Shown: in pieces, positions 34,869 to 46,700 of the stretch
Layout: each line of letters begins with the position of its first letter
Numbering within the stretch: the first letter of the stretch is position 1
Assembly: GCF_004340875.1 (NCBI RefSeq)
Contig: NZ_SLXQ01000004.1
Location: forward strand, 124,001 to 188,000
DNA: 64,000 bases
Direction of reading: 5' to 3'
Source of the DNA: Tamaricihabitans halophyticus
GTDB taxonomy: Bacteria; Actinomycetota; Actinomycetes; Mycobacteriales; Pseudonocardiaceae
Made by a program: the position numbers and the translations under genes
The notes under the pieces: generated by a model
The model's input: the letters and a program-made list of their open reading frames with translations, nothing else
Told to the model about the DNA's origin: nothing
The model's database searches: none

Positions 34869-36878
34869 CTACCGCTTCGTCGGTATGGACTCAGTAGGCG
34901 GGTCAGCCCTGACCGATTCGTTGGCGACTCCCCTGCCGGCACCTGGATAGGTCAACCAACTGTCCGGCTCGCGGCGAAGTTGAGAGAGCAGCCGGCTCGT
35001 CTCTGGCTGCAGGCGGGCGTGGCCTTCGCTCCCACCGAGCTTGGCCAACATTTCCGCGGTTGCCGCGCCGAGTCGAGTTCGGTCGTGCTCGTAGTAGAAG
35101 AGCAACAGCGCTCGCCACAGCCCTTCGGCGCGAGGTAGCAGGTCAATTCCTTTCCGTAGTGCCCACTCAACGACCTCGAAGTCCCGGTTCGCCGACGCCA
35201 GATCAGCGGCCCGCCGCACACTGCGCACCACGAGCGCGTGCACCTCGGCGCTCCGCAATGGCATGGCTACCAAGCCGAAGGCGGCGAGTTCCCCACGAAT
35301 CATGGCAAGCGCGCTCACCAACCGGGCCCGCTCGTTGTCCGCCTCGGTGACACTGGCCAGCTCCTGGAAAAGGTGCCAGTCCACCCGAACGTCCGCCTGC
35401 ACTACCCAGCCGCCACCGAGCTCGCGCAACCGAGGCTGGCCGTTAGTCCCGAGCCCAAGCCATTCGTGCAACTCGCGCATGGCGGTGGCCATCGCCTCGG
35501 GGCCACCGACGGCCGCGCTCAGCGCATGTCGGGACAATCCTTCCGGCTGCAGTGCGGCTGCCGCGGCCAGCTCGCTCAGCAATGCGCGCCTGGGGGCGCT
35601 AAGCCGGCCAGGCGCATGTACCTCGAGCGGGCCGAGCACGTTGACCCTGACCGGTGCGGGCCACAGCTTGTCCCTGGTCTCCGTGCTGAACACGGGCGCG
35701 CTCAGGGCACGGATCGCCGGTTGCCACCCGCTGGCGCCAGCCGGTCGATTCTCCGGCGCCGGTATCCGCACGGTCGGCTGCTCTTGCGCCAGCGGTTGTC
35801 CTTGCGGTGGCGCGGTGGGCGAAGTCGCCACCCTGGCCGGCTCGGCTGGTGGGGGCGCGACCGAACCGACACCGTGGGTGACTTTCAACTGCCGCCGCAA
35901 TTCGGCGATACCGCCGGATGTCGCGTCTAGCCGCAGTCCCAGCGGGTTGATCTGTAGCTGGTCTTCCTGGCCTGCCAAGAAGACCCATCGCGCGTAGTGG
36001 GAACCGCCAAGGCACAGTACGACGATCGAGCTGTGCACGTCTTCGGCGATTCTGGTTATCCGCGCGGCGTACTGTTCTTCCGGAGGTTGGGCGAGCAACA
36101 GCACCGTAGTGTCGGATCCAGCAGGGTCGCCGTCCGCCGTGGCAAAGGTCGCGCCGCCGCGCCAGGCTCGCCGTTCCGCCGCGCCGATCGCCTCAACCGC
36201 GCTCGCGAACTGCCGCACGCGGGCGGGCTCCGGCACGACGAGTTCGTCAGGAAATCCCCCGAGCAGCATGGACACCCCGGTCGACCACGGATTGCTGCTC
36301 AACTCGAAAACCATGTCCTCGAGAACTCGGCGAGCGGCGGCGGGTTCACCATCGATAGCCACCAAGCCGGGTGATACCGCCAGATTGACGAGTACTCGCC
36401 ACCCGTTGGAGGTGCCGACCGTGACGAGCAACCGGTATGGGATCGGGCCCGGTTTACCCGCGCGCAGATCGGCGCTGTTGACCGCCCAGGACTGACCGGG
36501 CGGGCCACCGCTTTCCACATACCACGGCGGTTCGGGTGGCTGGTTTGCCGGCCGCGCGAGATGTACCACGATCCGGTCGCTTGCGGCGAGCACGACCTGA
36601 ATACCCGGTGCCTGCCGCGATTTGGCCCGCAGGCCCCGGTGCAGTTCGGCCAGCGCCGTGGATAGCAGCGCGGCTAGCTTCGCGTCCCGAAACACCCACC
36701 TGCCCGGCGCGAGCGCACTACCGGCGCGCCTGCGTCGTAGCCGATGCCGCGTGGTTTCGGCCAGCGCCGCCACCGCGCCGAGTAACACCGCACCGAGCAG
36801 AATCCACAGCGCGACTCCCGGAGCACTGGTCCAGAAGTTGCCCTGCGCTAAACGCATGGGCGCCATGGAGGCCGACAT
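34869..36878 (-). CDS. Membrane-anchored BTAD-domain protein
   Basis: 669 residues. A single hydrophobic segment at about residues 19-40 (APGVALWILLGAVLLGAVAA) anchors it. Residues about 60-290 are a soluble domain with GWRVLVNLAVSPGLVAIDGE of the kind found in LysM-BTAD proteins but with no LysM here; then a Pro-rich linker, and from about 415 a SARP-like wing (VRVNVLGPLEVHA) plus BTAD helices. A regulator-like domain on a membrane anchor suggests signalling from the envelope rather than direct promoter binding. ATG 36878 has GGAAGG seven bases upstream. The giant gene ends 260 bases upstream on the same strand. Confidence 0.8.
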   Translation of the reverse strand: MSASMAPMRLAQGNFWTSAPGVALWILLGAVLLGAVAALAETTRHRLRRRRAGSALAPGRWVFRDAKLAALLSTALAELHRGLRAKSRQAPGIQVVLAASDRIVVHLARPANQPPEPPWYVESGGPPGQSWAVNSADLRAGKPGPIPYRLLVTVGTSNGWRVLVNLAVSPGLVAIDGEPAAARRVLEDMVFELSSNPWSTGVSMLLGGFPDELVVPEPARVRQFASAVEAIGAAERRAWRGGATFATADGDPAGSDTTVLLLAQPPEEQYAARITRIAEDVHSSIVVLCLGGSHYARWVFLAGQEDQLQINPLGLRLDATSGGIAELRRQLKVTHGVGSVAPPPAEPARVATSPTAPPQGQPLAQEQPTVRIPAPENRPAGASGWQPAIRALSAPVFSTETRDKLWPAPVRVNVLGPLEVHAPGRLSAPRRALLSELAAAAALQPEGLSRHALSAAVGGPEAMATAMRELHEWLGLGTNGQPRLRELGGGWVVQADVRVDWHLFQELASVTEADNERARLVSALAMIRGELAAFGLVAMPLRSAEVHALVVRSVRRAADLASANRDFEVVEWALRKGIDLLPRAEGLWRALLLFYYEHDRTRLGAATAEMLAKLGGSEGHARLQPETSRLLSQLRREPDSWLTYPGAGRGVANESVRADPPTESIPTKR

Positions 36879-37138
36879 GGGCACCTTCCGCAGTTCGATC
36901 AGAAAAAGTCACCGGCCTCGCGGAGTGTAGATCCGCCGGTCAACCCCGTCCTGCCGATTCGGACCCGGCCAAGTAGTCGCGATCACCGCAGTCTTCCGGA
37001 CCGTTGCGGTGGAGGACGTGGCCAGGCCCTGTGCCGAACCGCATTCGTTGGGACCTTGCGGTCGCTTGCTGCGGCGGGGTTGGTGACACCCTGTGACCGC
37101 GTTCTGCAAGGTTAGCGAGTTGGCGAAGGTTTCCCGGA
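36879..37138. other. Gap between giant gene and membrane BTAD gene
   Basis: 260 bases with no supported gene and no clear terminator stem. The same-strand order suggests possible read-through or a promoter for the BTAD gene; neither element was recognised. Confidence 0.5.
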
Positions 37139-37759
37139 TCACGCCGGCCCGTCGTGATCCCCACGCGCCGGGCCAGGATGGAACTCGACAGGGTTGCCAT
37201 TGTCGGCCAGTTCCGCAAGATAACGCCGCATATGTTCGGTGAGCTCGTTCCCCAGCCGGTGCACCACAACGCCGTCCAGCGTTTCGCGGTCCCACTGTCG
37301 AGCATCGTCGAAGGTCGCGCTACGACCGTCGATGGCCTCGCTCACCGCGTCCATCCAGGCGAGCACGACGCGGTGATTGTTCAGTTGCCTCGAGTAGACC
37401 AGTTCTTCGGCTGCTGCCCGCCACTCCGCGCTGTCAGATGGCGCGGTGATACTGGCCGCTTCGCGAGCTGGTTCCGGCCGCAGCGATTCGACTACCTGGT
37501 GGACGAATGCCGCCGCACGCACGGAATCCTCGGCGTTTTCCAGACCGATTCGGTCGCTTTGCCGGTCGTACACGCCAACGACCGCACCAACTTCGGCGCC
37601 GATACGGTTCCGCGCCGCCTCGTTATCGGGATACGCCCGCGACACACCTTTCGAGCTCAGCTCGAAGACTCGGCCGGCCGCGTGGGCGATCGCCGCACGT
37701 ACCTGTTCCTCCGTCACCGATATGCCTTGCTCGTGCAGCACTTGTTGGATCGCGTATAC
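37139..37759 (-). repeat. Unit R3, the C-terminus of the giant protein
   Basis: About 206 residues with VGAVVGVYDRQSDRIGL, VHQVVESLRPE and LVYSRQLNNHRVVLAWMD. It ends NPVEFHPGPARGDHDGPA, the same closing pattern as R1 and R2, immediately before the stop codon. Confidence 0.8.
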
Positions 37760-40700
37760 ACCAAGTTCAGCGTGGGGGGCCAGCCAGTCACGCACACTCT
37801 CCGGCAGTAGCCCGGGTATCACGTCCCGCTCGTCGTCCTCGCTGGGAAACAGCACAGCACGAAGCTGGGAAAGATCCACATCGGCCGCTGTCACAGCGTA
37901 ATCCTTGCGCTCCCGGGTGTAACCATCGATAGCAACGTAATGTATCGCGAACTCATCGCTGGCCAATCCACCAGCTAACGCTTCCCGCAGGGCAGGCTGG
38001 TTGCCCAGACGGGTCCGTAGCGCACGATCGGTGAGTAGCCGCTGTTGCAGGTACGCCGCGGCACCGGGTTCCAGCGGGTTCACATCCGTGCCGTAATCGA
38101 GGATGACGAGCTGTTCGGAGCTTGGGTCGAAACCAACTACCCAGGGCGGCGAATCCTCCGCGACATCACTCATCCGTCCGCTGAGGACATTATTCGCACG
38201 GATGCCAAACTGCTCGATAAGCACGCGCAGCGCGGCTGCCTTACCTTGTCCGTGGCTGGACATCGGGTCGCCTGCTGGCTGATGGGCGGGGGCTTGCTCG
38301 GATTGGAGTAGCACGGCGGCGGCGTCCCGCACGCGGCTGACGAGTTCAGTAACCGTGGCACGTTTATCCGGCGCAACGTTGCCGTCCCTGTCTGGCCAGG
38401 CGATCCGCACGCCAAGCCGACCGGCATACGCGTTCACGCGGTGCGTAACGAACTCGTCGTCGATCAGTCGTCGTAGCTTCCGGCGCACCTTGGGGGCCTC
38501 GGCGCCGAACTCGCGATCGATGTCCGCGTAGCCAAGCGCGAACATCCCGTCCACGAGTCGCTTCATCAGGTCCGTCAGGTGTTCTTCGCTGACGCCATGG
38601 CGCTCGGCGAGCTCGGGTATGTGCTTGGCCGCCGAAAGTCGGATGACCGCCCGTAGGTCCCCATCGATGTGGAAGATCGGTCGGTTGTCCAGTTTCTCGT
38701 AGAGCTCGCCCAGCTGCGTCGCGGCTGGATGCTCATCGTCGATTCCGGCGTGCCGCAACGTGACGACTAGCCGTTCGACCTTCGCCGCGTATCTCTCGAT
38801 GAGGTATTGCGCGAGCAACAGGCGACGGACGCCGACGGTCGCACCGTCATACGCGAGTTTTTGCAGCCATTCCCGGTCAGCGTCGTTCCGGAGGCGCTCA
38901 TTGTTGCGTTCGGTCGGCAAGTTCAGCACGGTTGCCAGAATGGCTATCACGGTGCTGCCTGCGGCGTTCCCCACGCTCTCCGCCATCGGCATCGATGGAT
39001 CCGCGAGCCGTTGTCCCAGAAGCGAACCCTGCGCGCTCGCCCAGTTAGCACCGGCTCCCCAGCTGAGATTCTCGTAGGCGATGACGCCGTGTCCGGGCAC
39101 ACCGAGCGTGCCAGTGCGAATTGCGGTGACGAACTCGGCGACGACCGCCTCGAGCTGATCCGCGGAGCTGACCAGCGCGATGGCGGAACTGTCGCTTAGC
39201 GGCCCGTCATTAAAGACCAGCCGCGTCGATTCCCCGGGCGGCCCCGGGACCAGCCGGATGAGCCTTGTGGTGGGCACAGAACCTTTTGCTGTGGAGTAGC
39301 GCCCGCGAGAGACCTTGATCTGGATGAGTCCGTCTCCGTGATTAGCGATCGCTTGGAGATACGGAATTCGCGCCGCGAGCCTCCCCTCGTCAACTCGTTG
39401 CTGAAACTCCCGAATCGTCGCATGTGGGCCCGTACCGGCGTCCGCGATGGATGTCCAGTAATCTCGTTCCTCCGCCAGGGGATCGCTGTCGGCTACCTCG
39501 GCCAGTCGGTCGGCCAATGCCCCACTCAGCTCACGCGTGATGACATTGAGCCGAGTTATCCATTCGTCCATCATGTGCGGGGTGAATTCCCGCACGGTGG
39601 TCTTGTCGATCATCTTGTGTCCGGCACGGTCGGACACGGGCCAGTAGGCGAACAGTTGGCCGAGCTGCTTGACTTGCGCGCTGGCCGCGGCGGTGAAGGC
39701 GTTGACCGCGCCCTCGATATTGCCAACGGGCAGCATGAAAGCCGCCTGCGGACCGTTTCCGGCCAAGGCGCGCCCGGCCGCGACCGCCAGCCATGTCGGC
39801 ACCTTCATCGGGTGCACAAACTGTTCCGCATCCACGAACTTCGCCAGTTCATTGGCCGTCGATGACAGGTGGGTGCGCTGCGGCGTATCGATGTCCAGCG
39901 CTGCCAACGGCAGCATGAACCGCACTCCGCGTTCGTCCCTGGGCCCTGGCGCGGCACGACCTTCGCGGGTGACGACCTGGTGCTTCAGTCGATAGCGAAC
40001 GATTCGTGGTGGCATGTCGGCGGGCGGCACGGCTTGCCGTGACGCATCCGAGGAGGATTCGCCCGCGTCAGTGAGCAGCAGCCGAATCGCGTCCGGGCGC
40101 GTGCCCGAGGTGGTGGTCAGCACGACCACCGGATAACGTCGCTCGTCACCGGTTCGGTTGTCACCTTGCCGGCCGAGTTCGTCATCCAGGGTTCGCCACT
40201 GCACTTCAACATCGGCTACGATCGACAGCTCGGTTAGCACGGTTACCAGCTCGTCGGCTACTGCGGCGAGCAACTGTGGCACCCGTTCGGCAGCCACCTT
40301 CGAGGGCGTTGGGACGACCGGATCCGATGCCTCATCGGTGTGACTGTCGGTTATCCGGTCCGCCAAGCTCCGATAGCCGGTGTAGGCGGCCCGCAGCTGG
40401 TGCTCCGTTTCGGCCGCGAGGTCGGCCAGCTCGCCACTCGGCGCGGGTAGCTCCTGAAACGCGTTGCGAGCGCGCCGCGTTTCGTCGAACAGGAAGCGAT
40501 ACAGCGCTTCCCACGGCGCGGCGGTTCTGGAAGCTTGGACGCTTCCCCAGAGTTCGCTGAGACCGCCAAGAATTCGGAGAAGTGCGATCTCCAGTGTGTT
40601 CAACAGCAGGCTGATGCCGAAGGCTGTGACCCATTCCGTGAATACGGTCGTGCCGTACTTCATGGTCAGTTGGCCCGTGGTCGGCAGGTCGGCCCACAGT

Positions 40701-43700
40701 TTGGCCGCATCGTAGAGCACGTTGTGCAAGTACTGATCGATCGCGGCGGACACCGCTTTGCTGTCACGGTGCAGGTTTGGGGTGATGGCGATCGTGGCCC
40801 ACAACTCGCGGGTATCGGCGTTGCCGTCGGTAAACACGTGGTAGGAGTACGGGTACTCGCTCTGGGAAAGTTTGGTATGCACCGTCTCACCGCTGGGCAA
40901 CGTCACCGTGAGGACGTAGTTCTTCGCGTCCCAGCGAGCACCGTCGAGCCCTCGAATCGCCTCAGCGACATTGTCATCTTGCTCCGCGAACCCCGGGGGC
41001 ACTTCTCGAGCGGCGAACTTTTCGACCAAAGCCGCCATATGCTCCGCGAGGTGTCCGTTGAACTCGCCCTGCTCTGACCCATCCAGGGTTCGTAACTGCG
41101 CCGAAGCAGGGACCGGAGCCGAAGACTGGCCAAACACGGCGAATGCCTGCAGCACGGTGCTCGCGCGATGCCGAGCATCCGCCAAGACTCGCCGGCTGGC
41201 GCCGACTCCGCCGCCAAAGGCGGATTCTTGCCGGGAAAGCTCGTTTGTCTTGTCAAATATTCGGGCGATCGCTTGATAGTAAACTCGAGGTGCGGTGAGC
41301 GCTCCCCAGAGATTCAACGCCAAGGTGCCCGCGATCGCTGCTAGTGGCCACGGGCTGCCGAGTAGCCAAAGCAATGGCAGGCCTGCCCCGTACCCGAGCA
41401 GGTAACTGCCGGACATCCAGACGTTGTACCGGATTTTCTCCGCTACTCGTGGCTGCTGCGACCGAAACTGCTGGACCTCCTTGCTGATTTCCGCATGGAT
41501 GGCTTCCCGCACCTGCTCGTCGTTCGCGCGACGGTCCACGGTCACGATGACTTGACTGTAATGCGCCAAGTCCACCCGAACCGTCTGTCCATCGGGAAGA
41601 TCACCGATTCGGATCTGTGCGGTCGAACCCGCCCGCCACAGAGAGGGCAGCAAGCCCGATTTCCAGCGCAACGTGTACACGCCCAGGAAACCGGACCGCA
41701 AGCGCAACTCCTGGTCAGCGATCTCCATGCCATGACCTGGCACCGGCTGCTCATCGGTGGGCGACACGACGAGTCGGCGGATTATGTCGCCGTACGTACC
41801 TGGCTTACCGTTCACGGCATCCGTCACCTCGGTCATGGCGCGCAGGATGTGCACGATCACCGACTCCGGGTGAGTCTCCCGCAGGGCATCGAGCAGCCGC
41901 AGTTGCTCCGGGGTCAGGTGCTTGGCGAGCACCCGACGTCGTGCTTTGGTGCCGGGGACTTCCGCACCAAGGCCAGCACCGTGGTCCCAGATGCCGTACC
42001 GGAGTTCCCTGCCGTGAATGTCCTCCAGCAGCTGGCGTTGTGTCTCGGCAAGCTCCGTAGCGGCGGCGTCACCATCATTCGCCGCCGCGCTGGCGTCCCT
42101 GGCTCGTGCACCGGACTCAGCGAGCCGGGCGGTGAGCTCGTTATGCCGGTCGAGGTTCTGCCTGAGCCGGTTGAGCGTGTCCATATCTGACGCGGTCAAC
42201 CGTTGGTTACCAAATCTCGCTGGATGAGGGTCGGCGCGCAACACATCCCGCGGCGGGCGTTGTTCGTCGATCGCACGACCGAGGTCAGCGGCTACGCCCC
42301 GGGTCATCGCCGCGGCCGCACGCGTTGCCCGGTCGAGACGTTTACGCAACGCGACTGCCTTGGCTTCGGCGCGTTGCGCGGCTCGCTGGTACTCCGCGAG
42401 TAGTGCGCGCGCCTCCTCGATACTGAGCCGGTCCCCTTCGTGCGGCACGTATTGGGTGTTCTGCTCGGTGGCGTTCTCGATGGCCCCCAATAGTTGCACC
42501 AGGGCCAGTTGTGCTCGCCCGGCCGCGGCTTGCTGCGCGTGCCAGGTGCCCCTGCGTGTGCGGAGGTCAGTCAGCGTGTCCTGCAGGTCGTCGAGCCGGC
42601 GCCGCAGTTCCCTTTTGTCGAGCATCGGTGACCGGGGGCGGCCGGGCGCCAGTTCCTCGACAAGCGTCCGAGTCCAGATGTCGTCGAGTACCGCGAAGAT
42701 CTCGTCGATGGGGTGGTCGAGCTGAGCCACCATCTGGCCAGAGAGATACAGATCGGTTGTCAACTCCACCGCTTGCTGTTGCGCGGTCTCCAACTTCTCG
42801 CGCGCGGTCTCATCGCCTGCCTCGACGCGTCGGTGTAGCCGGTCGACATCGCGGCTGAGTTGCGCCAGTCCCTTTTCCGTCCTGCGGAGGTGCTGCCAGC
42901 CTTTGCGTTCGTCGCCTAGCAGCTCACCAAGGTCGTGGAGGGTATCGGCAAGCCGAATGAACGCGTTGACGTGCGCCGTTTGCCCGTGCGCTGGTAGTTC
43001 AACGCGCGCGTCGGGAGGTGTCGCCGCGACTGGCTCGGCGGCTGCTGGTGTGTCGCCGGTGAGCCGTGCGGTGAGCGTCGCGGCTGGATCGTCGAAGCCG
43101 GTAGAACTGTCCGGATGGCCGAGGACGTCGAGGTCTGCCGGCAGGACACCCGGGCCGAGAACATCGCGCAGCGTCCGCAAATAGTATAGGACGACTTTGC
43201 TGGTAGCTGGTCGGTCGCCGCCGGTGACATCCCATACCCAGGCGTGCACGATGGCCACGGCCAGATCGGCGATGGTGGCTTGCCGGGATACGCCAGAGAC
43301 CGCGTCGCGGACGGCCGCGAGGTTGAGTTCGAGCCACTTGGTGGTTTCCACGCTGTCCGTGCCGACCATCGCCGTCGGCGAGCCCTGATCAGCGGCACGC
43401 ATGGCGTCCAGTAGCGAGACAAGGTCCCTGTCCGCATTGGCGTGGACGGGGTGGCCGCTCGCGGCCAGCGCCGCCGGCAGGCCCGCCGTGCCAACCAGCG
43501 TAACGAGGCTGACCGAGGCACGTAGCTCATCGGTCATACCCTGCGCGGGATCGACGTGGTGAGCTGCGAGCCGGCGCGGAGCCGCCGTTCCCGCCGGTCC
43601 GCTGGCGGCTCTCGGCCACGGTGCCGAACTCGCCTGGGAACTGGCGGCGCTCGGGTCCATGGTGGTCGTTGACGTCCGCTCGGGGCCACTGTCTCGCACA

Positions 43701-46700
43701 TCCCCAGTCCGGATCGGCGGCTGGGTGTCCTGTCCGTCGTTCGGGCCGTTCGCGGCAGCCCGAACCCGGTCCGGCAGCGCGGCGATGGCACTGGCCAGCC
43801 GATCGACCGCCAGTGTCCAGTCCAGTGGATCGGCAAGGTCGTCGCGATACTCGGCCCGTTTGGCTGCTAGCTCGACGTCGTTGGTGAGCTGGGGATGTGT
43901 GGCTGCCAGAGCATCGCCAAGGCCACCAGGCAGCACGTCTGGCAGCGATCCGCCGGCCGCCTCGTAGGTGTTCAGGAAAGCCGCTCGGAGCTCACCGAAC
44001 TGGGCGGCCGAGGTAGCTTCGGGCAGCGCGTCGCGCAGCTGCCGCAGGAAGGTTTCGGTGTCTACCGCAACCGGAACGTCCGGCGCGGCTGGCCGCCCAG
44101 GTTCGCCAAGCGCCTCTGGTTTGGTGAATACCACCCCGGCCCCGGTGAACACCATCCCGTCGAGCCCGGCGCCATAGGCTTGCCCGAGTCGAAGGTTCGT
44201 GCCGGTCGAGTAGTCGCCCACGGCCCGCAGTGCCGCGCGTACTTCCTCGATTCCCGCTGAATCGGCGTGATATCCGCCGGCCTCGCTGGTATCCAGGCTG
44301 GCGATCCGCCCCGCCGTGCCGAGTAGCGCGAGCACATCCCGCGGTGACTCCGCGCTCAGCAGCTGCGCGGGCAGTTGCCGGAAGGTCGAATTCGGGCCTG
44401 CCTGGTGCAGCACGGCCAATGCCTCAGCCACGGCTTTAACCGCCCGCAGGGCCTCGGCCGGCTCCGTCGCCGCGTTGGCTAGCACTCGCCGTAGCGGCTC
44501 TCCCTCGGGTGGGGTGAACACGAGGACGCCGACTTTCCCGTCGGCGGAGGTGGCCACCGCGCGTACGTCGGGCACGGTGGGCGGCTTGGGCCGCGAATTG
44601 GGCTGCCCAGATTCAGATCCCCCAGACTCGGACTCGCCTTGCTCGGCCAACTCGGCCATCCGCCGGTAACCTGCCAAGGCGTTCGTCAGCGAATCGAGGT
44701 CGGGGTAGGTGCGAATCTCGGCGTTTGGGAACTCCTCCTTCGCCCATGCTCGCAGGTCGTCCACCCAGTTCGCGGCGGCGCGCGGCGGCTCAGCAGTTGT
44801 CCCGGCGAGCAGATCAGGCAATTGCGCGGCAGCCTGGGCCGCTGACACCCCTGATTGCGTGCGTGCGTCCGTGGTGAGCGCGAACAGCCCGGCGAGATCA
44901 GCCGGCTTCCGCCCTGCTGGCATGGCAATGGGTACGGGTGGCTTGGCCTTGTCGTCGCCCACGCGAACGAAGGCGCGCCAGGTGCCGGGTGGCGCGTCGG
45001 GTCGCCAGGCAATCACCGTGCGATTGGGTTGCTGGAGTGTGGGATCGAGCGCCGATGCCTCGTGAACTGGATCCGAGCCAACCGCGACCATCTTCACGTC
45101 TGGGTTCTCATCCATAATCGCTGTGACCACGGCGGGTGTGCCCGCGGTGCTGGCCACGTTGTGCAGGATGTAGCCATGGGGGGCGCGGCCAAGGCCGTCC
45201 CCATGCTTTTTAAGCCAGCGTGCCAGTGCCTTCACGCTGACCAGCCCGTCAGCGTTCGGGGCGAAGCTCACCAGCTGCAAACCTTTGTTGACAAGCCGGG
45301 CCTGCCTGACCGGATCAGTGAGTGCAGCGGGAGCCAGCGCGCCAGCATAGCCCGCTGAATCGTCCACATCAGACTCGCGACTGTCCAGGAAGGCGCCACC
45401 GACAACCTGCCGCCAGTGTGTTTCCAGCAGCGGCTGCGCTTCTATGTCGGGCGGCGGATGAACGTGACTTGCCTGGGGTTCGGCGCCTTCCACATAGCGT
45501 GACCACACGATGGCCTCGCGGTTGAGCTCCGCGGCCGGAATCAGTTCCGCTGGACCGCGCTGGCTGACCGTGACCCAGGCATCCATCAGGTACTCGTCGG
45601 GTAGCTTCAATGCGAGTACGTCCGCACCCCCACGCCGAACCATGGCGAAGACTCCGCCGGTGGACTCGTGCCATAGCACGGTGGCCTCGGCTCGCCGATC
45701 AGCGGGAATCCACCACAGCGAGCGTTCGCCACCCCGAACTACCCAGCGCGGGGTACCTTCACCAAGTCCGATTTCGGCGCGCTGCGCGGGAGGCAGGTCC
45801 GCCAGCCTGGCCCGCAAGAGTTCACGGCTCTCGCGTACTGCCACGTACTGTTCCAGGGCCTCGAGCCACCACTCCGCCGAGCTCCGTTCGGCCGCCGAGC
45901 CGGCACCTTCCTCGCTGATCTGGCGTAGTCTTGCCAGCTCGCCAGCGAGTTCACCGTGGTCAAGCGTGCCGTACCGCCCTTCGGCCGAGAGCAGGGGGTC
46001 GGCCGCGCGGTGCGGCGTTCCGTCCACGTGCACGCCTTGGCCCGGCAGGAAACGCGAGCGGTTGTTCAGCAAGACCGTGTCGAGCAGGCGGCCGTCCGCA
46101 CTTTCTCTCGGGATGGTTGGCGCCTCCGAGCCCATCGCCGCTACGAGGTCGGCTATTGCCGGAAAGCTCGGTCGGTCCGGGCCGCGGCTTGCTTCTACGG
46201 GGAGTTCACCACGCTGCAGCGCCTCCGCGAACAACGCCGCGAACATCTCATCCGGCCCCGTAACGGGATAGCGCCACTGCGCAACCTCCCGCAACACCTC
46301 CAGCGACCAATTATCAGCGATCGTGGCAAGGGTCCCGTCAGGAACTCCCCCACTCTCCCGAATCCGCCGCACCCGATCCCGCACAAACTCCCGCAACACC
46401 TCATGATCAGCCACCTCGCGATTAACCAGCAGCTGACGCAACCCGCCCAAGTCACTCCGGAAATCCGCACCCAGCTCACGCTCAGCATGCACATCCGGCG
46501 GCGGCCGCAACGACGTAACAACCTCCTTCGCCAACGCCACCGCCATCAACTCCAGCGAATCCGGCCGAAGCCCCACCCGACGAGACCCCCAGTCATACAC
46601 CGCAGCCGCACCCACATACGGCTGCAGCCGATCTCGCATCTCCGGCGCCAGCTCCGTCAACCCCGCTTCACTCAACTCGAACGCATCCGCGGACAACCGC

